A stretch of 16,447 nucleotides of DNA, taken from positions 1 through 16,447 of the forward strand of contig JAEUVL010000981.1 in assembly GCA_016786965.1 (NCBI GenBank), given 5' to 3'. The notes under the pieces are model-generated. The model saw only the letters and a program-made list of their open reading frames with translations, was not told the DNA's origin and ran no database searches. Below, one piece after another: positions 7,481-14,006 of the stretch. Source of the stretch: Chitinophagaceae bacterium (GTDB lineage Bacteria > Bacteroidota > Bacteroidia > Chitinophagales > Chitinophagaceae). The first letter of the stretch is position 1, and each line of letters opens with the position of its first letter. A program made the position numbers and the translations under genes.

Positions 7481-8083
7481 ATGGCAAGAGCGAAGCGCTT
7501 CCTGCGGGTGGCTAAAATAATGGTTATTGTTGTTCTTGTTATTGTGCTTGCACTTTTCCTGTTCTTCTCTGTCAGCACCCGTGTTACGGATAATCTTGAT
7601 ACTTATGTATATGAGTTGCCTTACCAAAAAGGAAGTAAGTACAAGGTAGTACAAGGATACGGCGGCTTGTTTTCCCACCGTCATATTGCAGCCATTGATT
7701 TTCGGATGCCGACCGGAACGCCTGTTCATGCAGCGAGGGAAGGTGTTGTGTATGCATATAAGGACAATAGTGATGAGGGAGGACCATTGGGTAAGTATAA
7801 GAATAAAGCGAATTACATCATGATAAAGCATAGTGATGGCAGTTTTGGTTGTTACTGGCATCTGCAAAAGAATGGAGTGCTGGTAAAAAGCGGGGCTGTA
7901 TCCAAAGGGCAGCAAATAGGGTTGAGCGGGGCAACCGGGTTTGTATTACGACCGCATCTTCATTTTTCCGTCAAACGGAAACTGAATTATGAAATGAATT
8001 CTTTTGTGCGAACAAAGTTCAATACTTCAGAAGGGGTTGTTATTATAAAAAAGGGGAAGAGCTACGAACGGCCAATGGACTAA
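7481..8083 (+). CDS. Membrane-anchored M23/LytM-family peptidase
   Basis: This 200-residue protein has a basic N-terminus and one membrane anchor (about residues 12-32). An M23 (LytM) domain fills the rest. Visible M23 features are FSHRHIAAIDF with zinc-ligand candidates His66 or His68 and Asp73, GTPVHAAREGVVYA (79-92), a central IKHSDG near 115-120, YWHL (125-128), and the closing HLHF (159-162). All metal ligands appear to be present, so it may be an active zinc endopeptidase that cuts peptidoglycan cross-links. The first His is five residues from Asp instead of the usual four, so ligand assignment is uncertain. It follows the regulator on the same strand, but a link to respiration is not evident. 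The ATG at 7481 gives a clean signal-anchor start. Confidence 0.88.
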   Translation: MARAKRFLRVAKIMVIVVLVIVLALFLFFSVSTRVTDNLDTYVYELPYQKGSKYKVVQGYGGLFSHRHIAAIDFRMPTGTPVHAAREGVVYAYKDNSDEGGPLGKYKNKANYIMIKHSDGSFGCYWHLQKNGVLVKSGAVSKGQQIGLSGATGFVLRPHLHFSVKRKLNYEMNSFVRTKFNTSEGVVIIKKGKSYERPMD

Positions 8084-8086
8084 TCC

Positions 8087-8102
8087 CGGATATCTTTATC
8101 CG
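8087..8102. terminator. Small hairpin in the 22-base convergent gap
   Basis: CGGATA and TATCCG form a perfect 6-bp stem around a 4-base loop, filling most of the space between the stop codons of the convergent M23 and Hsp20 genes. The position suggests a bidirectional terminator. The stem is short and has no long T-run, so strength is doubtful. Confidence 0.4.
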
Positions 8103-8105
8103 CTT

Positions 8106-8495
8106 TCAATATACAAAGACCTCTACCGGAGAACTGGTATGTCCGGCTGTTCCTTTCGGGATATGTATCTGTAATTCGCCATTGTGGTATTCAGCGGCTG
8201 TCATCAGCGTATCAGCATCTATGGGCAGGGTGAGTGTGTTGGACCAATGAGAGAGGTTTTCTGTTGTTCCCGGTAAAATACAATGTAAGGGCTGTTGTTT
8301 TTCCGCAGTGATCGTGAGTTGTTGCTGATGCAGGCTAATACTGATATCCTTACGCTGCAGGCCCGGGGCCGTGATATATACTACATACTCCTGGGGCTTT
8401 TCATCTATGCTGAAAAGAGAGGGAGCAGTTACTTTTACTTTAGCAGTATTTGCTTTCTTGCTCCTGGCGTTTATATGGCGAATCAACTGACTCAT
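8106..8495 (-). CDS. Small heat shock protein, Hsp20/alpha-crystallin family
   Basis: This 129-residue ATP-independent holdase chaperone binds unfolding cytoplasmic proteins. The alpha-crystallin domain spans about residues 33-115. It shows YVVYITAPGLQRKDISI, then QLTITAEK, a strand with SNTLTLPIDAD, and the family-typical AEYHNGELQIHIPKG (101-115). The C-terminal VEVFVY could be a short V-x-V/I-x-I-like tail. The start at ATG 8495 (MSQLIRHINARSKK) is preferred over an upstream ATG at 8543, whose extra residues are hydrophobic and Cys-containing and cross the terminator stem at 8530-8558. The sequence is a divergent family member, with a short N-terminal arm. It is separated from the RIC gene by the terminator, so it probably has its own promoter. 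Confidence 0.85.
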   Translation of the reverse strand: MSQLIRHINARSKKANTAKVKVTAPSLFSIDEKPQEYVVYITAPGLQRKDISISLHQQQLTITAEKQQPLHCILPGTTENLSHWSNTLTLPIDADTLMTAAEYHNGELQIHIPKGTAGHTSSPVEVFVY

Positions 8496-8525
8496 ACAGA
8501 CACAATTGATAACAGGTATAAAGGT

Positions 8526-8558
8526 AAAAGCCCCCGCCATCAAGATGCAGACGGGGGC
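8526..8558 (-). terminator. Intrinsic terminator downstream of the nos/RIC operon
   Basis: On the minus strand gcccccg (8558-8552) pairs with cgggggc (8536-8530), a 7-bp GC stem. A second small stem (catc/gatg) can form inside the 15-base loop. TTTT follows at 8529-8526. The hairpin is about 180 bases past the RIC stop codon and before the hsp20 start, so it plausibly ends the nosL-D-F-Y-RIC transcript. Confidence 0.7.
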
Positions 8559-8641
8559 CGCCCCTCAGGGCCCATCCAGTCCATATCCACATTTCTTGCG
8601 CTGCTGCTACTGTTATACTCTATTTTCATTTACAAGGTAGT

Positions 8642-8653
8642 ATGCCGCGGCAT
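8642..8653. repeat. Perfect 12-bp palindrome between hsp20 and RIC genes
   Basis: ATGCCGCGGCAT is its own reverse complement. It lies in the 240-base region between the hsp20 start and the RIC stop, about 150 bases before hsp20. It may be an operator for hsp20 or a chance match. No binding factor is suggested by sequence. Confidence 0.25.
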
Positions 8654-8735
8654 GATGAAAGAATGACAGCGATAGATAAAAGAGATGATGGTGGTCAGCA
8701 GAATACCCTCCTTAGCCAGGAATAACCTATGCAGA

Positions 8736-9473
8736 TCAGTTATATTGTACTGTCTCAATTTGTTTAAACATATCCAGTGCTTTTGGAAACAACAGGTTGT
8801 TTTCAAGGTGGATATGCTGGTGGAGGTCTCTTTCAAATGCTTCTAATGCCGCAAAAGATAATTTATAGGTGGTACAGGCATCTTCCGGCAATATGTAATT
8901 GCCAGTTAGTTCTCTGATTGCTGCCATAGCAGTGCCGGCATGATCATGTTCTTGCTCCATCATCCCGATGGGAGCTTTGAGGTAAGTGACCTGTACAGTG
9001 GGCTGGTTGCCGGCTGTCAACAAGGCTTCCATTTCTTTGATTCGGGGGAATAATACGGCTTCTTCTTTATGCATATGCATATCCATTTCTTCCTTCAGTG
9101 CTGTGAATACTTCAAATACATTCAGCATTTCCGGATGGCGGCTGCCGTGCTTGGCTGCTATTTTCTGTAAGTACCCGGCAATAGCGGGCATTTCATTCTT
9201 TACATACTGGTGGTGGTGGGTTACTATATGGTCCGCCAGTTGAGATAAAGACTGTTGGTTAAGATCGATCACGGCTTTGGCACTGTTGTGCTGTTCAGCC
9301 ATATTGAGTTCAGCAACTATTTCTGTTATATTCAACTGTTTTTCTTCGCAGGCCTGCATGAGGCTTCGTTTTCCTTTGCAGCAAAAGTCCAGGTGATATT
9401 TTTCAAAGACGGCGGCGGCCCGGTGGTTATTTGTTACGATCTGTGCCAGGCTTTTTTCGGTAATCTCATTCAT
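8736..9473 (-). CDS. Iron-sulfur cluster repair di-iron protein, RIC/ScdA/YtfE family
   Basis: This 245-residue cytoplasmic protein probably repairs iron-sulfur clusters or iron centres damaged by NO and oxidants. The N-terminal ScdA_N (DUF542) domain is clear: a start like SLAQIV-N-AAAVFEKYHLDFCCKGKRSL, with Cys31-Cys32. The C-terminal hemerythrin-like domain (about 75-235) carries the expected His/Glu ligands on four helices. Candidates are His82 and His86-88, His135 with Glu137/Glu138, His176/His178, and His218/His222 with Glu224. The gene starts 28 bases after nosY on the same strand, so it is very likely co-transcribed with the nos assembly genes. That position suggests a role in protecting N2O or NO respiration. 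The start ATG at 9473 matches the family's normal N-terminus. Confidence 0.93.
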   Translation of the reverse strand: MNEITEKSLAQIVTNNHRAAAVFEKYHLDFCCKGKRSLMQACEEKQLNITEIVAELNMAEQHNSAKAVIDLNQQSLSQLADHIVTHHHQYVKNEMPAIAGYLQKIAAKHGSRHPEMLNVFEVFTALKEEMDMHMHKEEAVLFPRIKEMEALLTAGNQPTVQVTYLKAPIGMMEQEHDHAGTAMAAIRELTGNYILPEDACTTYKLSFAALEAFERDLHQHIHLENNLLFPKALDMFKQIETVQYN

Positions 9474-9501
9474 ACTGTTTTTTTAAGGTATTATAAAATT
9501 G

Positions 9502-10269
9502 TCAGAGGTCTTTTCTTTTAAATTTCCGGACGGCCAGCCATAGTGGCAATACTACCCAAAGCATCATGATGCCTACTGTAAACAGGATACCAGATCCGCT
9601 GCCGAAGAAATCTTTATATAAAGCGCCTGTGTATCCCATCAAGGCGCCGATATCCATGCGCAACATGATGAAGATGCGGCCAAGATCGATCGGGTTGAGG
9701 GCGGATAAGACAAGGGTCAGTTTTTCCAGCGGATAATCGCTGAAAGAAAAAAGTATGAGCAGCACAAGGCCGTCATATATCAATGCAAAATAAAACCAGA
9801 GTAACAGTGCAAAACCAATCCCTCTTGCTTTATCTCTGGCATAAACGGCGGCGAGGAACGCTATGGAGGTAAATACCAGCGTTAACGCACCACCGGCGAA
9901 CAGGAGGGCAAATCCGGTATCGTTGGCTGCAAACAGAAGCACTGGTACGCCGGCGCCAATAAAGAAAGCGCTGAGCAGGGATATACTTACACCGACAAAC
10001 TCACTCAGCAATATCCGGGTGCGGCTGAGTGGCTGGGAAAGCATCAATTCGATGAACTCATACGAGTTGTAATAGTGGATGGTGGTAAAGACAAGGCTTA
10101 TCAATGGTAATACTATCAATACAATGTTCAGCAAACTAAGCATGGCCTTGCTGCTGTTCTCTTCCATCTGGAACATGCTTAGTGATACGATAAAAAGAAA
10201 GAGGGTATAAGCGAGGATTATCCTGCTTCTCAGTATATCGTACAGTACATATTTGGAAAGTTTTATCAT
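9502..10269 (-). CDS. nosY: Nos ABC transporter permease, NosY
   Basis: This 255-residue inner-membrane permease is predicted to work with NosF and NosD in building the copper centres of nitrous oxide reductase. About six hydrophobic segments are visible (near 17-33, 43-63, 91-113, 122-143, 152-175 and 226-248), as in ABC-2 type permeases. Two family-like features are the loop SYEFIELMLSQPLSRTRILLSEF (about 69-91) and the motif NPIDLGRIF (about 191-199), which resembles the NP-D-R stretch of NosY. It starts 10 bases after the nosF stop and is followed 28 bases later by the RIC gene. Order nosD-nosF-nosY is the standard one. Confidence 0.93.
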   Translation of the reverse strand: MIKLSKYVLYDILRSRIILAYTLFLFIVSLSMFQMEENSSKAMLSLLNIVLIVLPLISLVFTTIHYYNSYEFIELMLSQPLSRTRILLSEFVGVSISLLSAFFIGAGVPVLLFAANDTGFALLFAGGALTLVFTSIAFLAAVYARDKARGIGFALLLWFYFALIYDGLVLLILFSFSDYPLEKLTLVLSALNPIDLGRIFIMLRMDIGALMGYTGALYKDFFGSGSGILFTVGIMMLWVVLPLWLAVRKFKRKDL

Positions 10270-10279
10270 AGCCGGTTGA

Positions 10280-11047
10280 TTATATTATCCGCTCGTCGCT
10301 TTTCTTTTGAAGCATTTTATCAATCCATTCGCTGGTAAGTTTTTCGCCTTTCATGATGCGGGCAATAGCTTTGCCGAGACGTACTTCGCCTGTTTCTTCC
10401 TGCAGGGCTTCTATTTCTTTTAAGAAGAGCATTTTCCCTTCCTGCATGTACATGATATGGCTGGTGAGGTCATCCAGGTCGCTCAGGATATGGGAGGTGA
10501 TGAGGATCAGTTTACTCTTTTCTTTTTCTGTAATGATCTTTTCTTTGAGTATCTCAGAAGCCAGCGGATCAAGGCCTGCTGTAGGTTCATCAAGGATCAG
10601 TATGGGCGGATCAAAGAGGAAGGCAATAGCGGCGCTTACCTTTTGGCGGGTGCCACCGCTTAATGTCCGCATGGGTTTTTCAAATATCTTTTCCAATTCA
10701 AATTGTTCTATTAATGCTTTGTCTAAGCTCACCTCCTCTTTGTTTCTTATCTGCATCAGCATTTTGAACAATTGTCCAATCTTCATATTGTCGGGGTAGC
10801 GGCCGATCTGTGGCATATAGCCGATCTTTTGCCGGTAGACAGGGTCGTTGTCTATTAGTTTATCATCCACCAGTATCTTCCCGGTATCAGGCCGCACCAT
10901 TCCCAATATTAGTTTGATAAGAGTGGTCTTGCCGGAGCCGTTGGGCCCGATGAGCGAGATGACCTGGCCTTTGTGAAATTCAGCATTGATGTCTTCCAAT
11001 GCCTGTAATTTTTTAAACCTTTTATTTATATGTTCAATACGGATCAT
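10280..11047 (-). CDS. nosF: Nos ABC transporter ATP-binding protein, NosF
   Basis: This 255-residue cytoplasmic ATPase powers the NosFY transporter used for maturation of the NosZ copper site. It has all the ABC motifs: Walker A GPNGSGKTT (34-42), Q-loop Gln80 in YMPQIG, signature LSGGTRQK (129-136), Walker B LILDEPTAGLD (150-160), and the H-loop His186 in ITSH. The C-terminal extension (about 215-255) is short and typical of NosF. Its ATG overlaps the nosD stop codon in an ATGA arrangement, suggesting translational coupling, and nosY begins 10 bases after its own stop. No key residue is missing. Confidence 0.95.
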   Translation of the reverse strand: MIRIEHINKRFKKLQALEDINAEFHKGQVISLIGPNGSGKTTLIKLILGMVRPDTGKILVDDKLIDNDPVYRQKIGYMPQIGRYPDNMKIGQLFKMLMQIRNKEEVSLDKALIEQFELEKIFEKPMRTLSGGTRQKVSAAIAFLFDPPILILDEPTAGLDPLASEILKEKIITEKEKSKLILITSHILSDLDDLTSHIMYMQEGKMLFLKEIEALQEETGEVRLGKAIARIMKGEKLTSEWIDKMLQKKSDERII

Positions 11048-12276
11048 AAGGTTATTTGTTTCATCATCGGTTTGTTATCCAGCAGGTGTTCCGGGGTGAG
11101 GCTGGGTATTGCTTTTTCTGCTTTGTCAAGTAAGGATACGGTAAAGCTTCTGAGCAGTATCAATGCATAAGGGTTTTGCTGTACTATCATCGAGTACATA
11201 CTTACAGGATGGTAGGGTACATCGCCGATACCATCCCTGTTAATATCATAGCCTTCGTATTTGTCCCAGTAGTTATTGATAAATTCATTTAAGACCATGG
11301 TGCCATTGGTTCCCACATCAAAAGTGTTCCCGGTAAAATTGTTGTAATGAAAAACATTATCGTCGCAGCTGGCCTGTATTTTCAATGCCCACCCATTTTC
11401 ATCAAAGCTGTTCTTTTGTATTACTATGCGGCTGCTGCCTTCCATGTGTATACCAACAGAATTTTTATAAAAGGTGTTCAGCCGGATATCGCTGTCGGTA
11501 ATATCTTTCAACAGGATGCCGTAAGACGAAGGGCCCCAGTTTTGTTCAAAGTGGTTACCAGCCATTGTTACTTTTTTGGAATACATGACTGCCACGCCGG
11601 CCCCGTTATTGCGAAAAGTATTCCGGTAATAGCTGTCATCATTAGAAAACATAAAGTGAAGGCCGTAACGGATATTCTTTTCACTCTGGTTGTCAACGAT
11701 GAGAGATCTTGTTACAAATTCAAAGTAGATGCCATCCCGGTGCCCCTGAATACTGTTCTTTTCTATGGTGGCATTCTTGGATTTCCAGAGATGGATGCCA
11801 TTTCCTGTCATTTGCTCAGATAAGGGGGAGCCGATTATCCGGTTGTTGCGGATAACTGCAAAGGCCGTATTGGAAATATGAATGGCAAAGTAGGCATTCC
11901 GTACTGTATTATTTTCAATGGTAATATTTGAACAGTCTACCAGTTTGACAGCAGCGAAATCGTTCATGGCTGAATAGCCGGAGTTTAGAAAAGTGATCCC
12001 GCGGATAATGATATGCTTCCCGCTGATAAGCAGTATCTCGTATTTATTTTCTCCGTCCAGTACCGGGTTGTTCTGCCCGGTGATGGTAAGTGATTTGGTA
12101 AGGGTGATGCTGCCTTCTTTGTACACACCGGCTAATAAGATGATACTGTCTTTGTCTTTTGCCTGTTCAATTCCTTTTTTTAATGAGCGAATTGATTGAT
12201 TCGGCCCAACGATTATTGTTCTTCCGGCAGACGGCAGTAAAAAGCTTGTCAGTATTATCGTTAGTATTATCCGCAT
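11044..12276 (-). CDS. nosD: Periplasmic nitrous oxide reductase maturation protein, NosD
   Basis: This 410-residue secreted protein works with NosF and NosY in assembly of the CuZ centre. A signal peptide covers about residues 1-18 (hydrophobic IILTIILTSFLLPSAG). The body is a right-handed parallel beta-helix with repeated N-x-I/ENN/GI turns from about 85 to 340, as in other CASH/NosD proteins. The C-terminus is diagnostic: NYWDKYEGYD, then DGIGDVPYHP near 345, then LL-S-LLDKAEKAIPSLTPEHLLD, very like NosD of other denitrifiers. It starts three bases after the nosL stop and its TGA overlaps the nosF ATG. Confidence 0.95.
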   Translation of the reverse strand: MRIILTIILTSFLLPSAGRTIIVGPNQSIRSLKKGIEQAKDKDSIILLAGVYKEGSITLTKSLTITGQNNPVLDGENKYEILLISGKHIIIRGITFLNSGYSAMNDFAAVKLVDCSNITIENNTVRNAYFAIHISNTAFAVIRNNRIIGSPLSEQMTGNGIHLWKSKNATIEKNSIQGHRDGIYFEFVTRSLIVDNQSEKNIRYGLHFMFSNDDSYYRNTFRNNGAGVAVMYSKKVTMAGNHFEQNWGPSSYGILLKDITDSDIRLNTFYKNSVGIHMEGSSRIVIQKNSFDENGWALKIQASCDDNVFHYNNFTGNTFDVGTNGTMVLNEFINNYWDKYEGYDINRDGIGDVPYHPVSMYSMIVQQNPYALILLRSFTVSLLDKAEKAIPSLTPEHLLDNKPMMKQITL

Positions 12277-12279
12277 TTG

Positions 12280-13311
12280 CTAGTCCAGTTTGACAGATAA
12301 TTCCTGCCAGTTAAGTACCAGGCCTTTTTTAGTTTGATTGAATTTTTCAGCCGCTTCTTTGGAAACGAATGCCGCTGCATTACTACCCATCGGGCTTCGT
12401 ACTTCTGCCGCTACTACAAAGAATAATTTATGTACATCCAGAAAATCATTTTGTTTTTCAAAATTGATAACCACGGTTTGTTTGATATCCTTTTCTTCCA
12501 GGGTGCCTGATTTGATAAAGCGGTTCATACAAATGACATCGTCGAATTTGTAGACTTTACCTTTTTTGGTAATTATTTCGCTGCCAAACTTCGGATCGAT
12601 GATTCCCATTTTGCAGGTGTGGCAAATATCTGATCCATACTTAAAGGGTTCCGGTTGTGCAGAGCAGGATGACAGGAAAAGCAGGGCAAAAATGACAGGA
12701 ACAGCCAGTATAGTGTTCTTCGTTTTCCTGGCAGCCTTGCGCTGGTGGTACCATTCGGCAAACCAAACACCAAAAGCAAGCATGGCAGCGGCTATTACCA
12801 CCCATCCTCCCACATCGGGGAACGAATAGGCATCAAAATTCAATAAGCGTTTATGACCGAACAGCGGAGGCTGATAAGATAAACCAGGTACCTGTATAGG
12901 AGCAGTGGGATCAAGATTGTGTCCATAGTCGTACCCCCATTTATAAAAATCATACATTGCCAATGCACCGCCGAGTACCGTGAGGCCCAAATATACCAGC
13001 AGAAACTTTCTGCTGCCCGTTACAGCAACTGTCAGTCCCAAGAGCATGAAAAAGCCGACCACATAAGGTAAGAACTTGAATTCAGGAAACATTTCGACAG
13101 TGATATGTTTCATTCCAATGTAGTGGTTGAGGCCGTTGATCACATCCACATCACCAGATAGGCCATTGATCCAAATATTCATAGTTAACCCCTCCGGGTA
13201 TTGAGGGGCAAACAGGTCGATGCGCCAGGCAGGTAAAAAAAATACAGCAATCAGAGCGCCGGAGGCAAAGGCTACCAGTATTCTTGAGGTGACACTGAGT
13301 TTGTTGGTCAT
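12280..13311 (-). CDS. nosL: NosL copper chaperone fused to a polytopic membrane domain
   Basis: This 343-residue protein has two parts. Residues 1-190 form a membrane domain with four predicted helices (about 11-29, 81-100, 103-120, 168-186). Its periplasmic loop carries GLNHYIGMKHITVEMF, a His/Met-rich stretch that might bind copper. Residues 191-216 look like a complete lipoprotein signal peptide: basic RKAARKTKN, hydrophobic core, lipobox LSSC216. Residues 216-343 are a NosL domain with CHTCKMGI (Cys230, Cys233, Met235), KFDDVICM and SPMGSNAAAF, the copper(I)-binding style of NosL. The predicted topology puts the NosL domain in the periplasm. No ATG lies near the junction, so a single polypeptide is likely. 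The start lies about 16 bases after a terminator hairpin. Confidence 0.9.
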   Translation of the reverse strand: MTNKLSVTSRILVAFASGALIAVFFLPAWRIDLFAPQYPEGLTMNIWINGLSGDVDVINGLNHYIGMKHITVEMFPEFKFLPYVVGFFMLLGLTVAVTGSRKFLLVYLGLTVLGGALAMYDFYKWGYDYGHNLDPTAPIQVPGLSYQPPLFGHKRLLNFDAYSFPDVGGWVVIAAAMLAFGVWFAEWYHQRKAARKTKNTILAVPVIFALLFLSSCSAQPEPFKYGSDICHTCKMGIIDPKFGSEIITKKGKVYKFDDVICMNRFIKSGTLEEKDIKQTVVINFEKQNDFLDVHKLFFVVAAEVRSPMGSNAAAFVSKEAAEKFNQTKKGLVLNWQELSVKLD

Positions 13312-13321
13312 TTTGAGGAGT

Positions 13322-13352
13322 TAAAAACTTCCGGGGCACTACACCCCGGAAG
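13322..13352 (-). terminator. Strong intrinsic terminator/attenuator inside the nos cluster
   Basis: On the minus strand CTTCCGGGG and CCCCGGAAG form a perfect 9-bp stem with a 7-base loop (TGTAGTG), followed directly by TTTTT and AA. It starts 26 bases past the fasciclin stop codon and ends 16 bases before the nosL ATG. It would terminate the cyt c-nosZ-fasciclin transcript. No space for a promoter remains between the hairpin and nosL, so nosL expression must depend on read-through. Confidence 0.85.
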
Positions 13353-13377
13353 AAAGTGTACAATGAAAAAAGATCAG

Positions 13378-13947
13378 CTATTTTTTTGCCGGAGGCAAAA
13401 GCACTGCATCTATTATGTGTATAATCCCGTTGCTGGCAGGAACAGTTGCTATTATAGTAGCGGTTCCATTCACCATGATCTTGCCATCTTTTACGGATAG
13501 TGTGATATTGTCTCCGTTTGCCATCCCAATGACCTGTCCGTCTTTCATATTTTCAGTTTTATAGCCAGCTACAGCCACATGGTACTGAAGTATGTTTTGG
13601 AGGTCAGCTTTTTTGTCATCTTTCATCAATGCATCTACCGTACCAGCCGGTAATTTTTCAAAGGCTGCATTGGTTGGTGCAAATACAGTAAATGGTCCGG
13701 CATTGGAAAGAGAAGTTACCAGTTCCGCCTGCTTTAATGCAGTCACTAATGTTGTGTGATCTTTTGAACCTACGGCTATCTTCACAACATCTTTTGCAGA
13801 TTCATCATCTTTTACGGCTTCCTGTCCGGCCGATATATTTACCTGGTTGGTGGTAGCCTCGTCAGTCTTGTTTTCATTATTATTACAAGCTGCCATCATG
13901 AAAACTGTAGTGGTCAGCAGGGTCATTATTTTTTTCATAACAGGCAT
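13378..13947 (-). CDS. Fasciclin (FAS1)-domain lipoprotein
   Basis: This 189-residue cell-envelope protein has a lipoprotein signal peptide with lipobox MAAC (Cys21) and a low-complexity linker rich in Asn, Glu and Thr. One FAS1 domain covers about residues 52-187. Typical FAS1 signs are the H1 motif GPFTVFAPTNAAFEKLPAGT, the YHV motif (ILQYHVA) and the C-terminal H2-like NGIIHIIDAVLLP. FAS1 domains usually mediate adhesion or protein contacts; no enzyme activity is expected. It lies between nosZ (59 bases) and nosL (66 bases, with a terminator) on the same strand, so it is co-transcribed with nosZ. A role in N2O respiration is unknown. The start may instead be the ATG nine bases later (MKKIMTLL). 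Confidence 0.93.
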   Translation of the reverse strand: MPVMKKIMTLLTTTVFMMAACNNNENKTDEATTNQVNISAGQEAVKDDESAKDVVKIAVGSKDHTTLVTALKQAELVTSLSNAGPFTVFAPTNAAFEKLPAGTVDALMKDDKKADLQNILQYHVAVAGYKTENMKDGQVIGMANGDNITLSVKDGKIMVNGTATIIATVPASNGIIHIIDAVLLPPAKK

Positions 13948-14006
13948 TTTAGTGATGATTTTGGATGATACCAGTTCATTGTCTTTAAGCAGTTTGCTGA
14001 TCGTTT

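Noticed and set aside
8496..8543. Longer Hsp20 start at ATG 8543
   Set aside because: The added residues (MMAGAFTFIPVINCVC) are hydrophobic and lie over the terminator stem; MSQLIRH at 8495 is a more natural cytoplasmic start.
10353..10799. 148-codon plus-strand frame across nosF
   Set aside because: It is antisense to intact ABC ATPase motifs; a shadow of codon bias.
11347..11823. 158-codon plus-strand frame across nosD
   Set aside because: It is the complement of the beta-helix repeats and has no signal peptide or recognisable domain.
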